This document shows positions 1-8,857 of a stretch of DNA of 64,000 bases, one piece after another; position 1 is the first letter of the stretch; each line of letters begins with the position of its first letter. Location of the stretch: assembly GCF_041296385.1 (NCBI RefSeq), contig NW_027183804.1, positions 3,534,001 to 3,598,000 on the forward strand, written 5' to 3'. The DNA comes from Aphelocoma coerulescens. Taxonomy: Eukaryota; Chordata; Aves; Passeriformes; Corvidae. The notes below the pieces were generated by a model that searched no databases, had not been told where the DNA came from, and saw only the letters and a list, made by a program, of their open reading frames with translations. The position numbers were made by a program, and so were the translations under genes.

Positions 1-2214
1 GGAAGCTGCTGGTGCCATTCTCAGCTTGAAGCCCTCTTTTGATGCAGCAGATGTTGCCAGCTGTGTTCAGCAGCTGTGGCTCAATGTTTCTGCAAAGCTT
101 TTGTGTTCCTCATGGAACCAAGGAGCCTATGTGACACTGCAGGGGCTGATGGCATCAAGGAGACAATTGTGACAGTACAGAACCTCCTAGAAACAAGGCT
201 CCATTGTGACACCGTGGGGAATCATGGACTCAAGGAGCCCATTGTGACACGGCCAGGCCGCATGGAACCAATGGTTCATTGTTACACTGCGGATTCAAGA
301 AGACCATGGTGACACCACGGAGCATCATGGAACCATACGTCCATTGTGACACAGCGGGGCCTCATGGAAACGAGGGCACCATTGTGGCAAAGCAGGGCCT
401 AATGGAAGCATGGAGAGCATTGGGACATTGTGGGGAATCATGGAAGCATGGAGAGCATTGTGACACTAAGGAAACTCCTGGAACCAAGATGACCACTGGC
501 ACATCATGGAACCTCATGGAAGCAAGCCTCCATGATGACTTTGGAGGGCCTCATGGAGCACAGGATCCATTGTGACACAGCAGGACCTGGTGCAACCAAG
601 GAGCCTTTGTGATACTCCAGATGCGCATGGAAGCCAGGGTGCACTGAGACACAGCGGGGCCTTGTTGGAACCAAAGACACCTCTGCAAAAAGCAGGCGAG
701 CTCATAGAAGCAAGGAGTCCATTGTTACAACATCAAACCTGTGGAACCAAGGGACCATTGTGACACTGCGGGGCCTCATGGAACCAATTGTCCATGATGA
801 CAATGCGGATCAAAGGAGACCATGGTGACACTGCGGAACCGCATGGAACCAAGGAGCCATTGTGACACAGTGGGGCCTCATGGAATCAAGGAGACCATTG
901 TGACCCAGGTGTTGCATGTGAAGGCAAGGAGCCATTGTGCCACTTTGGGCTTCTTCCCTTGAGCTCTGCAGCTGGCTGTCCCAGCCCAGCGCACCATGTG
1001 CCACCTGCTCTCCTCAGGGCTCTGCCTGCACACAGCCCCAGGAGAAGTTTTCCTGTTTGCAAGGAAAGAATGGAAAAGCCTGAGCAGGTTTCCTAAACAA
1101 CAAACCCCGCTCAGGAGCCACATGCTCAGTACAGGCTGCCTGGAACGATGGCCCCTTTCTACAAGGGTCAGTGTGAGCAGGAATGATCTCTGGGAGCAGA
1201 ATTCTCAGAGTCTTTCCACTGAATTCTCTGTGCCTGTGTCTTGGGGTGACTTTAGGATGTGTATCCCCTATGGCTGCTCTATGCCCAGAAGTTAACTTGG
1301 TGCATTTCTGTGCCTTTCAACTGAGCCTGAGAGGGGGGAGAGGAAAAAAAACCGGACAAACTTCTCAGAGCGTTTGTTCAAGGACACACATACACACTCC
1401 TCTGCATCCTGCTTGCAGCAAGGGTGGAGGAAGCAACCTTCTTGCTTTTGAGCCAGTTTTCAGCTCCTTTTCTCTGCAGGGAGATGGAGAGTTGAACTTT
1501 GTTCTCCTGGGACTTTGGGGTTTTTTTTCCCTTCTTCTCTTCTTGACTGTTTCAACATCAGACCACACTGGGACAATTTTTGCCCGAGGTGGGGGCCCTG
1601 AATGTGGGCCCATGAGCCAGCTCCAAGGAGGAGGAGGGAGACTACACCTCCAGAAGTGTTGGGGTTCCTCCCCCCTGCCATGAGGTCATGGGAGAGGGGA
1701 CCCTGGGGTAGAGGCATGGCCTGGGCACAGGGTCTCCCTGCTCCCTGCTCACATGTGCCCTAATCCTGTTCAGCACTGGTTATTTTGTGTTGCCCTGTGC
1801 CAGGAGGGCCCTGCTTGTCCCGGGATTGCTCAGTTCTTTGGCAGTGCCCCGCCCATGTGGCTGGAGAAGAAAGAGCTCTGAAACTTCTCTCAAGAATCGC
1901 TCCCTATTTCTTTCCACGGGCCTCGCTGTCTAGGGATGTTTCAGGAGACCCCACTGAAACACGGAAGGACTCTCCAATTATCCCAGCTTTCTCTCCACAG
2001 CGAGAGGTTTGAATATTTAGCATTGTTATCCTTTTCCTGTGTGTTTGTTAAATAAAGAGTTTCTATCTGTTTCACTTTCTTCCAAGGAAAATTCTTTTTT
2101 CCCGAACCTGGTGGGGGAGGGCTGGGTGTAACCTGCCTTCAACCAGAGGATATTTTCCTCCAGATTTGTCCAGACCGGCACAGCCTGTCCTTTCCCTGGG
2201 TCTCTGTTGCAGAT
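1..2214 (+). repeat. Array unit 1 (class A haplotype)
   Basis: 2,214 bp. It carries the inserted C at 338, C at 1036, A at 1207, CCGG at 1352-1355, G at 1423 and 1427, a G4T8 tract, T at 1581 (TTTTTGCCC) and A at 1729. It matches unit 14 from roughly offset 1040 onward, but differs from it at 1036. The two bases (AT) that would complete the ATG of the exon-like ORF lie just outside the window. Confidence 0.97.
2192..2212 (+). promoter_or_regulatory. Splice-acceptor-like sequence at the unit junction
   Basis: A pyrimidine-rich stretch ending TCTCTGTTGCAG directly precedes ATGGAAGC. The T/G variation at offset 2201 (GGTCTCTG or GGGCTCTG) leaves the AG intact. Two other acceptor-like sites occur per unit: TTTTCTCTGCAG ending at 3692 and TTTCTCTCCACAG ending at 4214 in unit 2. 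Such matches arise by chance often, so function is unproven. Confidence 0.3.
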
Positions 2215-2386
2215 GGAAGCTGCTGGTGCCATTCTCAGCTTGAAGCCCTCTTTTGATGCAGCAGATGTTGCCAGCTGTGTTCAGCAGCTGTGGCTCAATG
2301 TTTCTGCAAAGCTTTTGTGTTCCTCATGGAACCAAGGAGCCTATGTGACACTGCAGGGGCTGATGGCATCAAGGAGACAATTGTGA
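2213..2386 (+). other. Exon-like 57-codon ORF straddling the unit start (28 copies seen in full)
   Basis: The ATG begins immediately after the acceptor-like CAG and reads MEAAGAILSLKPSFDAAD, then on through CVQQLWLNVSAKLLC to a TGA inside the second minisatellite repeat. The frame is also open upstream back to a TAA at 2129-2131. It starts two bases before each unit start from unit 2 onward. It was intact in every unit read, with only two amino-acid changes noticed: Leu to Val in unit 12 (24375) and Tyr to Phe in unit 28 (59907). Composition before the minisatellite looks more protein-like than other frames here, and it may be the remnant of an exon captured into the satellite. I do not recognise the family. 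Near-identity of the units means intactness is not evidence of selection. Confidence 0.25.
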
Positions 2387-3163
2387 CAGTACAGAACCTC
2401 CTAGAAACAAGGCTCCATTGTGACACCGTGGGGAATCATGGACTCAAGGAGCCCATTGTGACACGGCCAGGCCGCATGGAACCAATAGTCCATTGTTACA
2501 CGGCGGATTCAAGAAGACCATGGTGACACCACGGAGCATCACGGAACCATAGTCCATTGTGACACAGCGGGGCCTCATGGAAACGAGGGCACCATTGTGG
2601 CAAAGCAGGGCCTAATGGAAGCATGGAGAGCATTGGGACATTGTGGGGAATCATGGAAGCATGGAGAGCATTGTGACACTAAGGAAACTCCTGGAACCAA
2701 GATGACCACTGGCACATCATGGAACCTCATGGAAGCAAGCCTCCATGATGACTTTGGAGGGCCTCATGGAGCACAGGATCCATTGTGACACAGCAGGACC
2801 TGGTGCAACCAAGGAGCCTTTGTGATACTCCAGATGCGCATGGAAGCCAGGGTGCACTGAGACACAGCGGGGCCTTGTTGGAACCAAAGACACCTCTGCA
2901 AAAAGCAGGCGAGCTCATAGAAGCAAGGAGTCCATTGTTACAACATCAAACCTGTGGAACCAAGGGACCATTGTGACACTGCGGGGCCTCATGGAACCAA
3001 TTGTCCATGATGACAATGCGGATCAAAGGAGACCATGGTGACACTGCGGAACCGCATGGAACCAAGGAGCCATTGTGACACAGTGGGGCCTCATGGAATC
3101 AAGGAGACCATTGTGACCCAGGTGTTGCATGTGAAGGCAAGGAGCCATTATGCCACTTTGGGC
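2325..3163 (+). repeat. Nested 37-38-bp minisatellite (shown in unit 2; present in every unit)
   Basis: About 22 degenerate tandem copies of a 37-38-bp element occupy offsets ~111-950 of each unit. Core words are CATGGAACCAAGGAG, ATTGTGACAC and GGGGCCT. In unit 1, CATGG-type starts near 111, 148, 186, 223, 261, 326, 363 and, at the far end, 842, 879 and 915 show the spacing; one copy near 291 is truncated. The copies differ far more from one another than the same copy does between 2.2-kb units, so the minisatellite predates amplification of the unit. The period is not a multiple of three and each copy has a TGA in ATTGTGACAC, so no long reading frame crosses it. Confidence 0.93.
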
Positions 3164-3379
3164 TTCTTCCCTTGAGCTCTGCAGCTGGCTGTCCCAGCCC
3201 AGCGCACCATGTGCCACCTGCTCTCCTCAGGGCTCTGCCTGCACACAGGCCCAGGAGAAGTTTTCCTGTTTGCAAGGAAAGAATGGAAAAGCCTGAGCAG
3301 GTTTCCTAAACAACAAACCCCGCTCAGGAGCCACATGCTCAGTACAGGCTGCCTGGAACGATGGCCCCTTTCTACAAGG

Positions 3380-3385
3380 GTCAGT
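3380..3385 (+). promoter_or_regulatory. Splice-donor-like GTCAGT (variable strength)
   Basis: Most units have ACAAGG followed by GTCAGT. Units 25 and 27 have ACAAAG followed by GTCAGT (54303-54308 and 58730-58735), which is closer to the AAG/GTRAGT consensus. With the downstream acceptor-like sites this would permit an intron of a few hundred bases, but that is only a possibility. Confidence 0.15.
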
Positions 3386-3729
3386 GTGAGCAGGAATGAT
3401 CTCTGGGAGCAGAATTCTCGGAGTCTTTCCACTGAATTCTCTGTGCCTGTGTCTTGGGGTGACTTTAGGATGTGTATCCCCTATGGCTGCTCTATGCCCA
3501 GAAGTTAACTTGGTGCATTTCTGTGCCTTTCAACTGAGCCTGAGAGGGGGGAGAGGAAAAAAAACTGGACAAACTTCTCAGAGCGTTTGTTCAAGGACAC
3601 ACATACACACTCCTCTGCATCCTGCTTGCAGCAAGAGTGCAGGAAGCAACCTTCTTGCTTTTGAGCCAGTTTTCAGCTCCTTTTCTCTGCAGGGAGATGG
3701 AGAGTTGAACTTTGTTCTCCTGGGACTTC

Positions 3730-3758
3730 GGGGGTTTTTTTTCCCTTCTTCTCTTCTT
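3730..3758 (+). repeat. G/T homopolymer junction and pyrimidine tract (length-variable)
   Basis: A G run is followed directly by a T run and then CCCTTCTTCTCTTCTT. Across units the junction is G4T8, G5T8, G5T7 or G4T9 (12 or 13 bases). Together with the C at offset 338 it accounts for all unit length differences. In unit 1 it lies at 1517-1544. This is a replication-slippage type of variant. Confidence 0.85.
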
Positions 3759-3840
3759 GACTGTTTCAACATCAGACCACACTGGGACAATTTTCTCCCG
3801 AGGTGGGGGCCCTGAATGTGGGCCCATGAGCCAGCCCCAA

Positions 3841-3852
3841 GGAGGAGGAGGG
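3841..3852 (+). other. GGA-repeat run, potential two-layer G-quadruplex
   Basis: GGAGGAGGAGGG occurs at this site in unit 2 (1627-1638 in unit 1) and was seen at the same place in the other units. GGA repeats can form quadruplexes in vitro; whether this one does is not shown by sequence alone. Confidence 0.4.
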
Positions 3853-4059
3853 AGACTACACCTCCAGAAGTGTTGGGGTTCCTCCCCCCTGCCATGAGGT
3901 CATGGGAGAGGGGACCCTGGGGTAGAGGCATGGCCTGGGCACGGGGTCTCCCTGCTCCCTGCTCACATGTCCCCTAATCCTGTTCAGCACTGGTTATTTT
4001 GTGTTGCCCTGTGCCAGGAGGGCCCTGCTTGTCCCGGGATTGCTCAGTTCTTTGGCAGT

Positions 4060-4068
4060 GCCCCGCCC
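4060..4068 (+). promoter_or_regulatory. GC-box-like GCCCCGCCC, ~205 bp upstream of the poly(A) signal
   Basis: GCCCCGCCC matches the reverse complement of the Sp1-type GGGCGGGG box and is followed by CATGTGG, an E-box-like word. Unit 1 has it at 1846-1854, and it recurs in each unit at the same place. No TATAAA was seen nearby, though a CCAAT lies ~120 bp downstream (1974-1978 in unit 1). A GC box 0.2 kb before AATAAA is the order found in retroviral-type LTRs, but I could not find matching TG...CA terminal repeats, so promoter function is only possible. Confidence 0.3.
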
Positions 4069-4264
4069 ATGTGGCTGGAGAAGAAAGAGCTCTGAAACTT
4101 CTCTCAAGAATCGCTCCCTATTTCTTTCCACGGGCCTCGCTGTCTAGGGATGTTTCAGGAGACCCCACTGAAACACGGAAGGACTCTCCAATTATCCCAG
4201 CTTTCTCTCCACAGCGAGAGGTTTGAATATTTAGCATTGTTATCCTTTTGCTGTGTGTTTGTTA

Positions 4265-4270
4265 AATAAA
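4265..4270 (+). terminator. AATAAA poly(A) signal (one per unit, 28 seen)
   Basis: AATAAA on the plus strand is followed within 10-35 bases by a T-rich stretch (TTTCTATCT, TTTCACTTTCTT), the usual context of a vertebrate cleavage/polyadenylation site. It lies 164 bases before each following unit start, e.g. 2051, 4265, 6480, 8694, 30834, 42068-164=41904 and 61828. The base after the signal varies (AAG or AAT), but the hexamer was intact wherever read. It is the strongest hint that the unit was, or is, transcribed on the plus strand. Confidence 0.55.
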
Positions 4271-4428
4271 GAGTTTCTATCTCTTTCACTTTCTTCCGAG
4301 GAAAATTCTTTTTTCCCGAACCTGGTGGGGGAGGGCTGGGTGTAACCTGCCTTCAACCAGAGGATATTTTCCTCCACATTTGTCCAGACCGGCACAGCCT
4401 GTCCTTTCCCTGGGTCTCTGTTGCAGAT

Positions 4429-6643
4429 GGAAGCTGCTGGTGCCATTCTCAGCTTGAAGCCCTCTTTTGATGCAGCAGATGTTGCCAGCTGTGTTCAGCA
4501 GCTGTGGCTCAATGTTTCTGCAAAGCTTTTGTGTTCCTCATGGAACCAAGGAGCCTATGTGACACTGCAGGGGCTGATGGCATCAAGGAGACAATTGTGA
4601 CAGTACAGAACCTCCTAGAAACAAGGCTCCATTGTGACACCGTGGGGAATCATGGACTCAAGGAGCCCATTGTGACACGGCCAGGCCGCATGGAACCAAT
4701 GGTTCATTGTTACACTGCGGATTCAAGAAGACCATGGTGACACCACGGAGCATCATGGAACCATACGTCCATTGTGACACAGCGGGGCCTCATGGAAACG
4801 AGGGCACCATTGTGGCAAAGCAGGGCCTAATGGAAGCATGGAGAGCATTGGGACATTGTGGGGAATCATGGAAGCATGGAGAGCATTGTGACACTAAGGA
4901 AACTCCTGGAAGCAAGATGACCACTGGCACATCATGGAACCTCATGGAAGCAAGCCTCCATGATGACTTTGGAGGGCCTCATGGAGCACAGGATCCATTG
5001 TGACACAGCAGGACCTGGTGCAACCAAGGAGCCTTTGTGATACTCCAGATGCGCATGGAAGCCAGGGTGCACTGAGACACAGCGGGGCCTTGTTGGAACC
5101 AAAGACACCTCTGCAAAAAGCAGGCGAGCTCATAGAAGCAAGGAGTCCATTGTTACAACATCAAACCTGTGGAACCAAGGGACCATTGTGACACTGCAGG
5201 GCCTCATGGAACCAATTGTCCATGATGACAATGCGGATCAAAGGAGACCATGGTGACACTGCGGAACCGCATGGAACCAAGGAGCCATTGTGACACAGTG
5301 GGGCCTCATGGAATCAAGGAGACCATTGTGACCCAGGTGTTGCATGTGAAGGCAAGGAGCCATTGTGCCACTTTGGGCTTCTTCCCTTGAGCTCTGCAGC
5401 TGGCTGTCCCAGCCCAGCGCACCATGTGCCACCTGCTCTCCTCAGGCCTCTGCCTGCACACAGGCCCAGGAGAAGTTTTCCTGTTTGCAAGGAAAGAATG
5501 GAAAAGCCTGAGCAGGTTTCCTAAACAACAAACCCCGCTCAGGAGCCACATGCTCAGTACAGGCTGCCTGGAACGATGGCCCCTTTCTACAAGGGTCAGT
5601 GTGAGCAGGAATGATCTCTGGGAGCAGAATTCTCGGAGTCTTTCCACTGAATTCTCTGTGCCTGTGTCTTGGGGTGACTTTAGGATGTGTATCCCCTATG
5701 GCTGCTCTATGCCCAGAAGTTAACTTGGTGCATTTCTGTGCCTTTCAACTGAGCCTGAGAGGGGGGAGAGGAAAAAAAACTGGACAAACTTCTCAGAGCG
5801 TTTGTTCAAGGACACACATACACACTCCTCTGCATCCTGCTTGCAGCAAGAGTGCAGGAAGCAACCTTCTTGCTTTTGAGCCAGTTTTCAGCTCCTTTTC
5901 TCTGCAGGGAGATGGAGAGTTGAACTTTGTTCTCCTGGGACTTCGGGGGTTTTTTTTCCCTTCTTCTCTTCTTGACTGTTTCAACATCAGACCACACTGG
6001 GACAATTTTCGCCCGAGGTGGGGGCCCTGAATGTGGGCCCATGAGCCAGCTCCAAGGAGGAGGAGGGAGACTACACCTCCAGAAGTGTTGGGGTTCCTCC
6101 CCCCTGCCATGAGGTCATGGGAGAGGGGACCCTGGGGTAGAGGCATGGCCTGGGCACGGGGTCTCCCTGCTCCCTGCTCACATGTGCCCTAATCCTGTTC
6201 AGCACTGGTTATTTTGTGTTGCCCTGTGCCAGGAGGGCCCTGCTTGTCCCGGGATTGCTCAGTTCTTTGGCAGTGCCCCGCCCATGTGGCTGGAGAAGAA
6301 AGAGCTCTGAAACTTCTCTCAAGAATCGCTCCCTATTTCTTTCCACGGGCCTCGCTGTCTAGGGATGTTTCAGGAGACCCCACTGAAACACGGAAGGACT
6401 CTCCAATTATCCCAGCTTTCTCTCCACAGCGAGAGGTTTGAATATTTAGCATTGTTATCCTTTTCCTGTGTGTTTGTTAAATAAATAGTTTCTATCTGTT
6501 TCACTTTCTTCCAAGGAAAATTCTTTTTTCCCGAACCTGGTGTGGGAGGGCTGGGTGTAACCTGCCTTCAACCAGAGGATATTTTCCTCCACATTTGTCC
6601 AGACCGGCACAGCCTGTCCTTTCCCTGGGTCTCTGTTGCAGAT
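4429..6643 (+). repeat. Array unit 3 (class C haplotype)
   Basis: 2,215 bp, long because it has both the C at 338 and a 13-base G/T tract. Marker alleles are G484 (GGAAGCAAG), A770 (CTGCAGGGCC), C1019 and G1207, and a tail with T2057 (AATAAATAG), T2114 and C2163. No difference from units 16 and 21 was noticed. Confidence 0.97.
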
Positions 6644-8857
6644 GGAAGCTGCTGGTGCCATTCTCAGCTTGAAGCCCTCTTTTGATGCAGCAGATGTTGC
6701 CAGCTGTGTTCAGCAGCTGTGGCTCAATGTTTCTGCAAAGCTTTTGTGTTCCTCATGGAACCAAGGAGCCTATGTGACACTGCAGGGGCTGATGGCATCA
6801 AGGAGACAATTGTGACAGTACAGAACCTCCTAGAAACAAGGCTCCATTGTGACACCGTGGGGAATCATGGACTCAAGGAGCCCATTGTGACACGGCCAGG
6901 CCGCATGGAACCAATAGTCCATTGTTACACGGCGGATTCAAGAAGACCATGGTGACACCACGGAGCATCACGGAACCATAGTCCATTGTGACACAGCGGG
7001 GCCTCATGGAAACGAGGGCACCATTGTGGCAAAGCAGGGCCTAATGGAAGCATGGAGAGCATTGGGACATTGTGGGGAATCATGGAAGCATGGAGAGCAT
7101 TGTGACACTAAGGAAACTCCTGGAACCAAGATGACCACTGGCACATCATGGAACCTCATGGAAGCAAGCCTCCATGATGACTTTGGAGGGCCTCATGGAG
7201 CACAGGATCCATTGTGACACAGCAGGACCTGGTGCAACCAAGGAGCCTTTGTGATACTCCAGATGCGCATGGAAGCCAGGGTGCACTGAGACACAGCGGG
7301 GCCTTGTTGGAACCAAAGACACCTCTGCAAAAAGCAGGCGAGCTCATAGAAGCAAGGAGTCCATTGTTACAACATCAAACCTGTGGAACCAAGGGACCAT
7401 TGTGACACTGCGGGGCCTCATGGAACCAATTGTCCATGATGACAATGCGGATCAAAGGAGACCATGGTGACACTGCGGAACCGCATGGAACCAAGGAGCC
7501 ATTGTGACACAGTGGGGCCTCATGGAATCAAGGAGACCATTGTGACCCAGGTGTTGCATGTGAAGGCAAGGAGCCATTATGCCACTTTGGGCTTCTTCCC
7601 TTGAGCTCTGCAGCTGGCTGTCCCAGCCCAGCGCACCATGTGCCACCTGCTCTCCTCAGGGCTCTGCCTGCACACAGGCCCAGGAGAAGTTTTCCTGTTT
7701 GCAAGGAAAGAATGGAAAAGCCTGAGCAGGTTTCCTAAACAACAAACCCCGCTCAGGAGCCACATGCTCAGTACAGGCTGCCTGGAACGATGGCCCCTTT
7801 CTACAAGGGTCAGTGTGAGCAGGAATGATCTCTGGGAGCAGAATTCTCGGAGTCTTTCCACTGAATTCTCTGTGCCTGTGTCTTGGGGTGACTTTAGGAT
7901 GTGTATCCCCTATGGCTGCTCTATGCCCAGAAGTTAACTTGGTGCATTTCTGTGCCTTTCAACTGAGCCTGAGAGGGGGGAGAGGAAAAAAAACTGGACA
8001 AACTTCTCAGAGCGTTTGTTCAAGGACACACATACACACTCCTCTGCATCCTGCTTGCAGCAAGAGTGCAGGAAGCAACCTTCTTGCTTTTGAGCCAGTT
8101 TTCAGCTCCTTTTCTCTGCAGGGAGATGGAGAGTTGAACTTTGTTCTCCTGGGACTTCGGGGGTTTTTTTTCCCTTCTTCTCTTCTTGACTGTTTCAACA
8201 TCAGACCACACTGGGACAATTTTCGCCCGAGGTGGGGGCCCTGAATGTGGGCCCATGAGCCAGCTCCAAGGAGGAGGAGGGAGACTACACCTCCAGAAGT
8301 GTTGGGGTTCCTCCCCCCTGCCATGAGGTCATGGGAGAGGGGACCCTGGGGTAGAGGCATGGCCTGGGCACGGGGTCTCCCTGCTCCCTGCTCACATGTG
8401 CCCTAATCCTGTTCAGCACTGGTTATTTTGTGTTGCCCTGTGCCAGGAGGGCCCTGCTTGTCCCGGGATTGCTCAGTTCTTTGGCAGTGCCCCGCCCATG
8501 TGGCTGGAGAAGAAAGAGCTCTGAAACTTCTCTCAAGAATCGCTCCCTATTTCTTTCCACGGGCCTCGCTGTCTAGGGATGTTTCAGGAGACCCCACTGA
8601 AACACGGAAGGACTCTCCAATTATCCCAGCTTTCTCTCCACAGCGAGAGGTTTGAATATTTAGCATTGTTATCCTTTTGCTGTGTGTTTGTTAAATAAAG
8701 AGTTTCTATCTCTTTCACTTTCTTCCGAGGAAAATTCTTTTTTCCCGAACCTGGTGGGGGAGGGCTGGGTGTAACCTGCCTTCAACCAGAGGATATTTTC
8801 CTCCACATTTGTCCAGACCGGCACAGCCTGTCCTTTCCCTGGGTCTCTGTTGCAGAT
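6644..8857 (+). repeat. Array unit 4 (class B2 haplotype)
   Basis: 2,214 bp. It is like unit 2 (no C338, A937, G1207, G5T8) but with CGCCCG at 1581-1586, T1622 and G1757. The tail again has G2036, C2069, G2084 and C2163. No difference from units 17 and 22 was noticed. Confidence 0.97.

Larger units (their letters stand above)
3164..3994 (+). other. Non-repetitive middle of the unit (shown in unit 2); no gene recognised
   Basis: This ~830-bp stretch between the minisatellite and the poly(A)-signal segment has no internal tandem repeat. It contains short open frames on both strands (up to 166 codons, e.g. 1183-1683 in unit 1). Their length depends on the G/T tract slipping by one base: the same frame is 139 codons in unit 2 (3396-3815). 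The translations show no domain or motif that I recognise, so I treat this as noncoding. Landmarks are a GAATTCTC at ~3414, a short CA-rich run at ~3597-3611 and the pyrimidine tract. Confidence 0.6.
2215..4428 (+). repeat. Array unit 2 (class B1 haplotype); first complete reference unit
   Basis: 2,214 bp. It lacks the C at 338, and has A at 937 (CCATTATGCC), G at 1036 and 1207, CTGG at 1352-1355, A1423/C1427 and a G5T8 tract. Distinguishing alleles are CTCCCG at 1581-1586, C at 1622 and CATGTCCCC at 1757. Its tail has G2036, C2069, G2084 and C2163. No difference from units 15 and 20 was noticed. Confidence 0.97.

Noticed and set aside
76..575. 78- and 98-codon frames through the minisatellite
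   Set aside because: They are translations of a 37-38-bp repeat whose period is not a multiple of three. A one-base indel at offset 338 makes or breaks the 98-codon frame, which argues against coding.
111..950. CRISPR-like regular repeats
   Set aside because: The 37-38-bp elements are contiguous and degenerate with no unique spacers, no palindromic repeat and no cas genes; the surroundings look vertebrate.
1183..1683. 166-codon plus-strand frame repeated in several units, and overlapping antisense frames of 82-117 codons
   Set aside because: The frame is 166 or 139 codons depending on a one-base slip in the G/T tract, overlapping frames exist on both strands, composition is biased by pyrimidine and CA runs, and no domain is recognisable. 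These look like chance frames in a noncoding repeat.
2146..2160. Small hairpin GAGGA-TATTT-TCCTC in each unit
   Set aside because: A five-base stem with a five-base loop is common by chance and nothing around it suggests a structured RNA.
1781..2214. Solo LTR of an endogenous retrovirus
   Set aside because: The layout is suggestive, but no TG...CA inverted termini, target-site duplication or retroviral coding sequence could be found, so it is kept only as a hypothesis.
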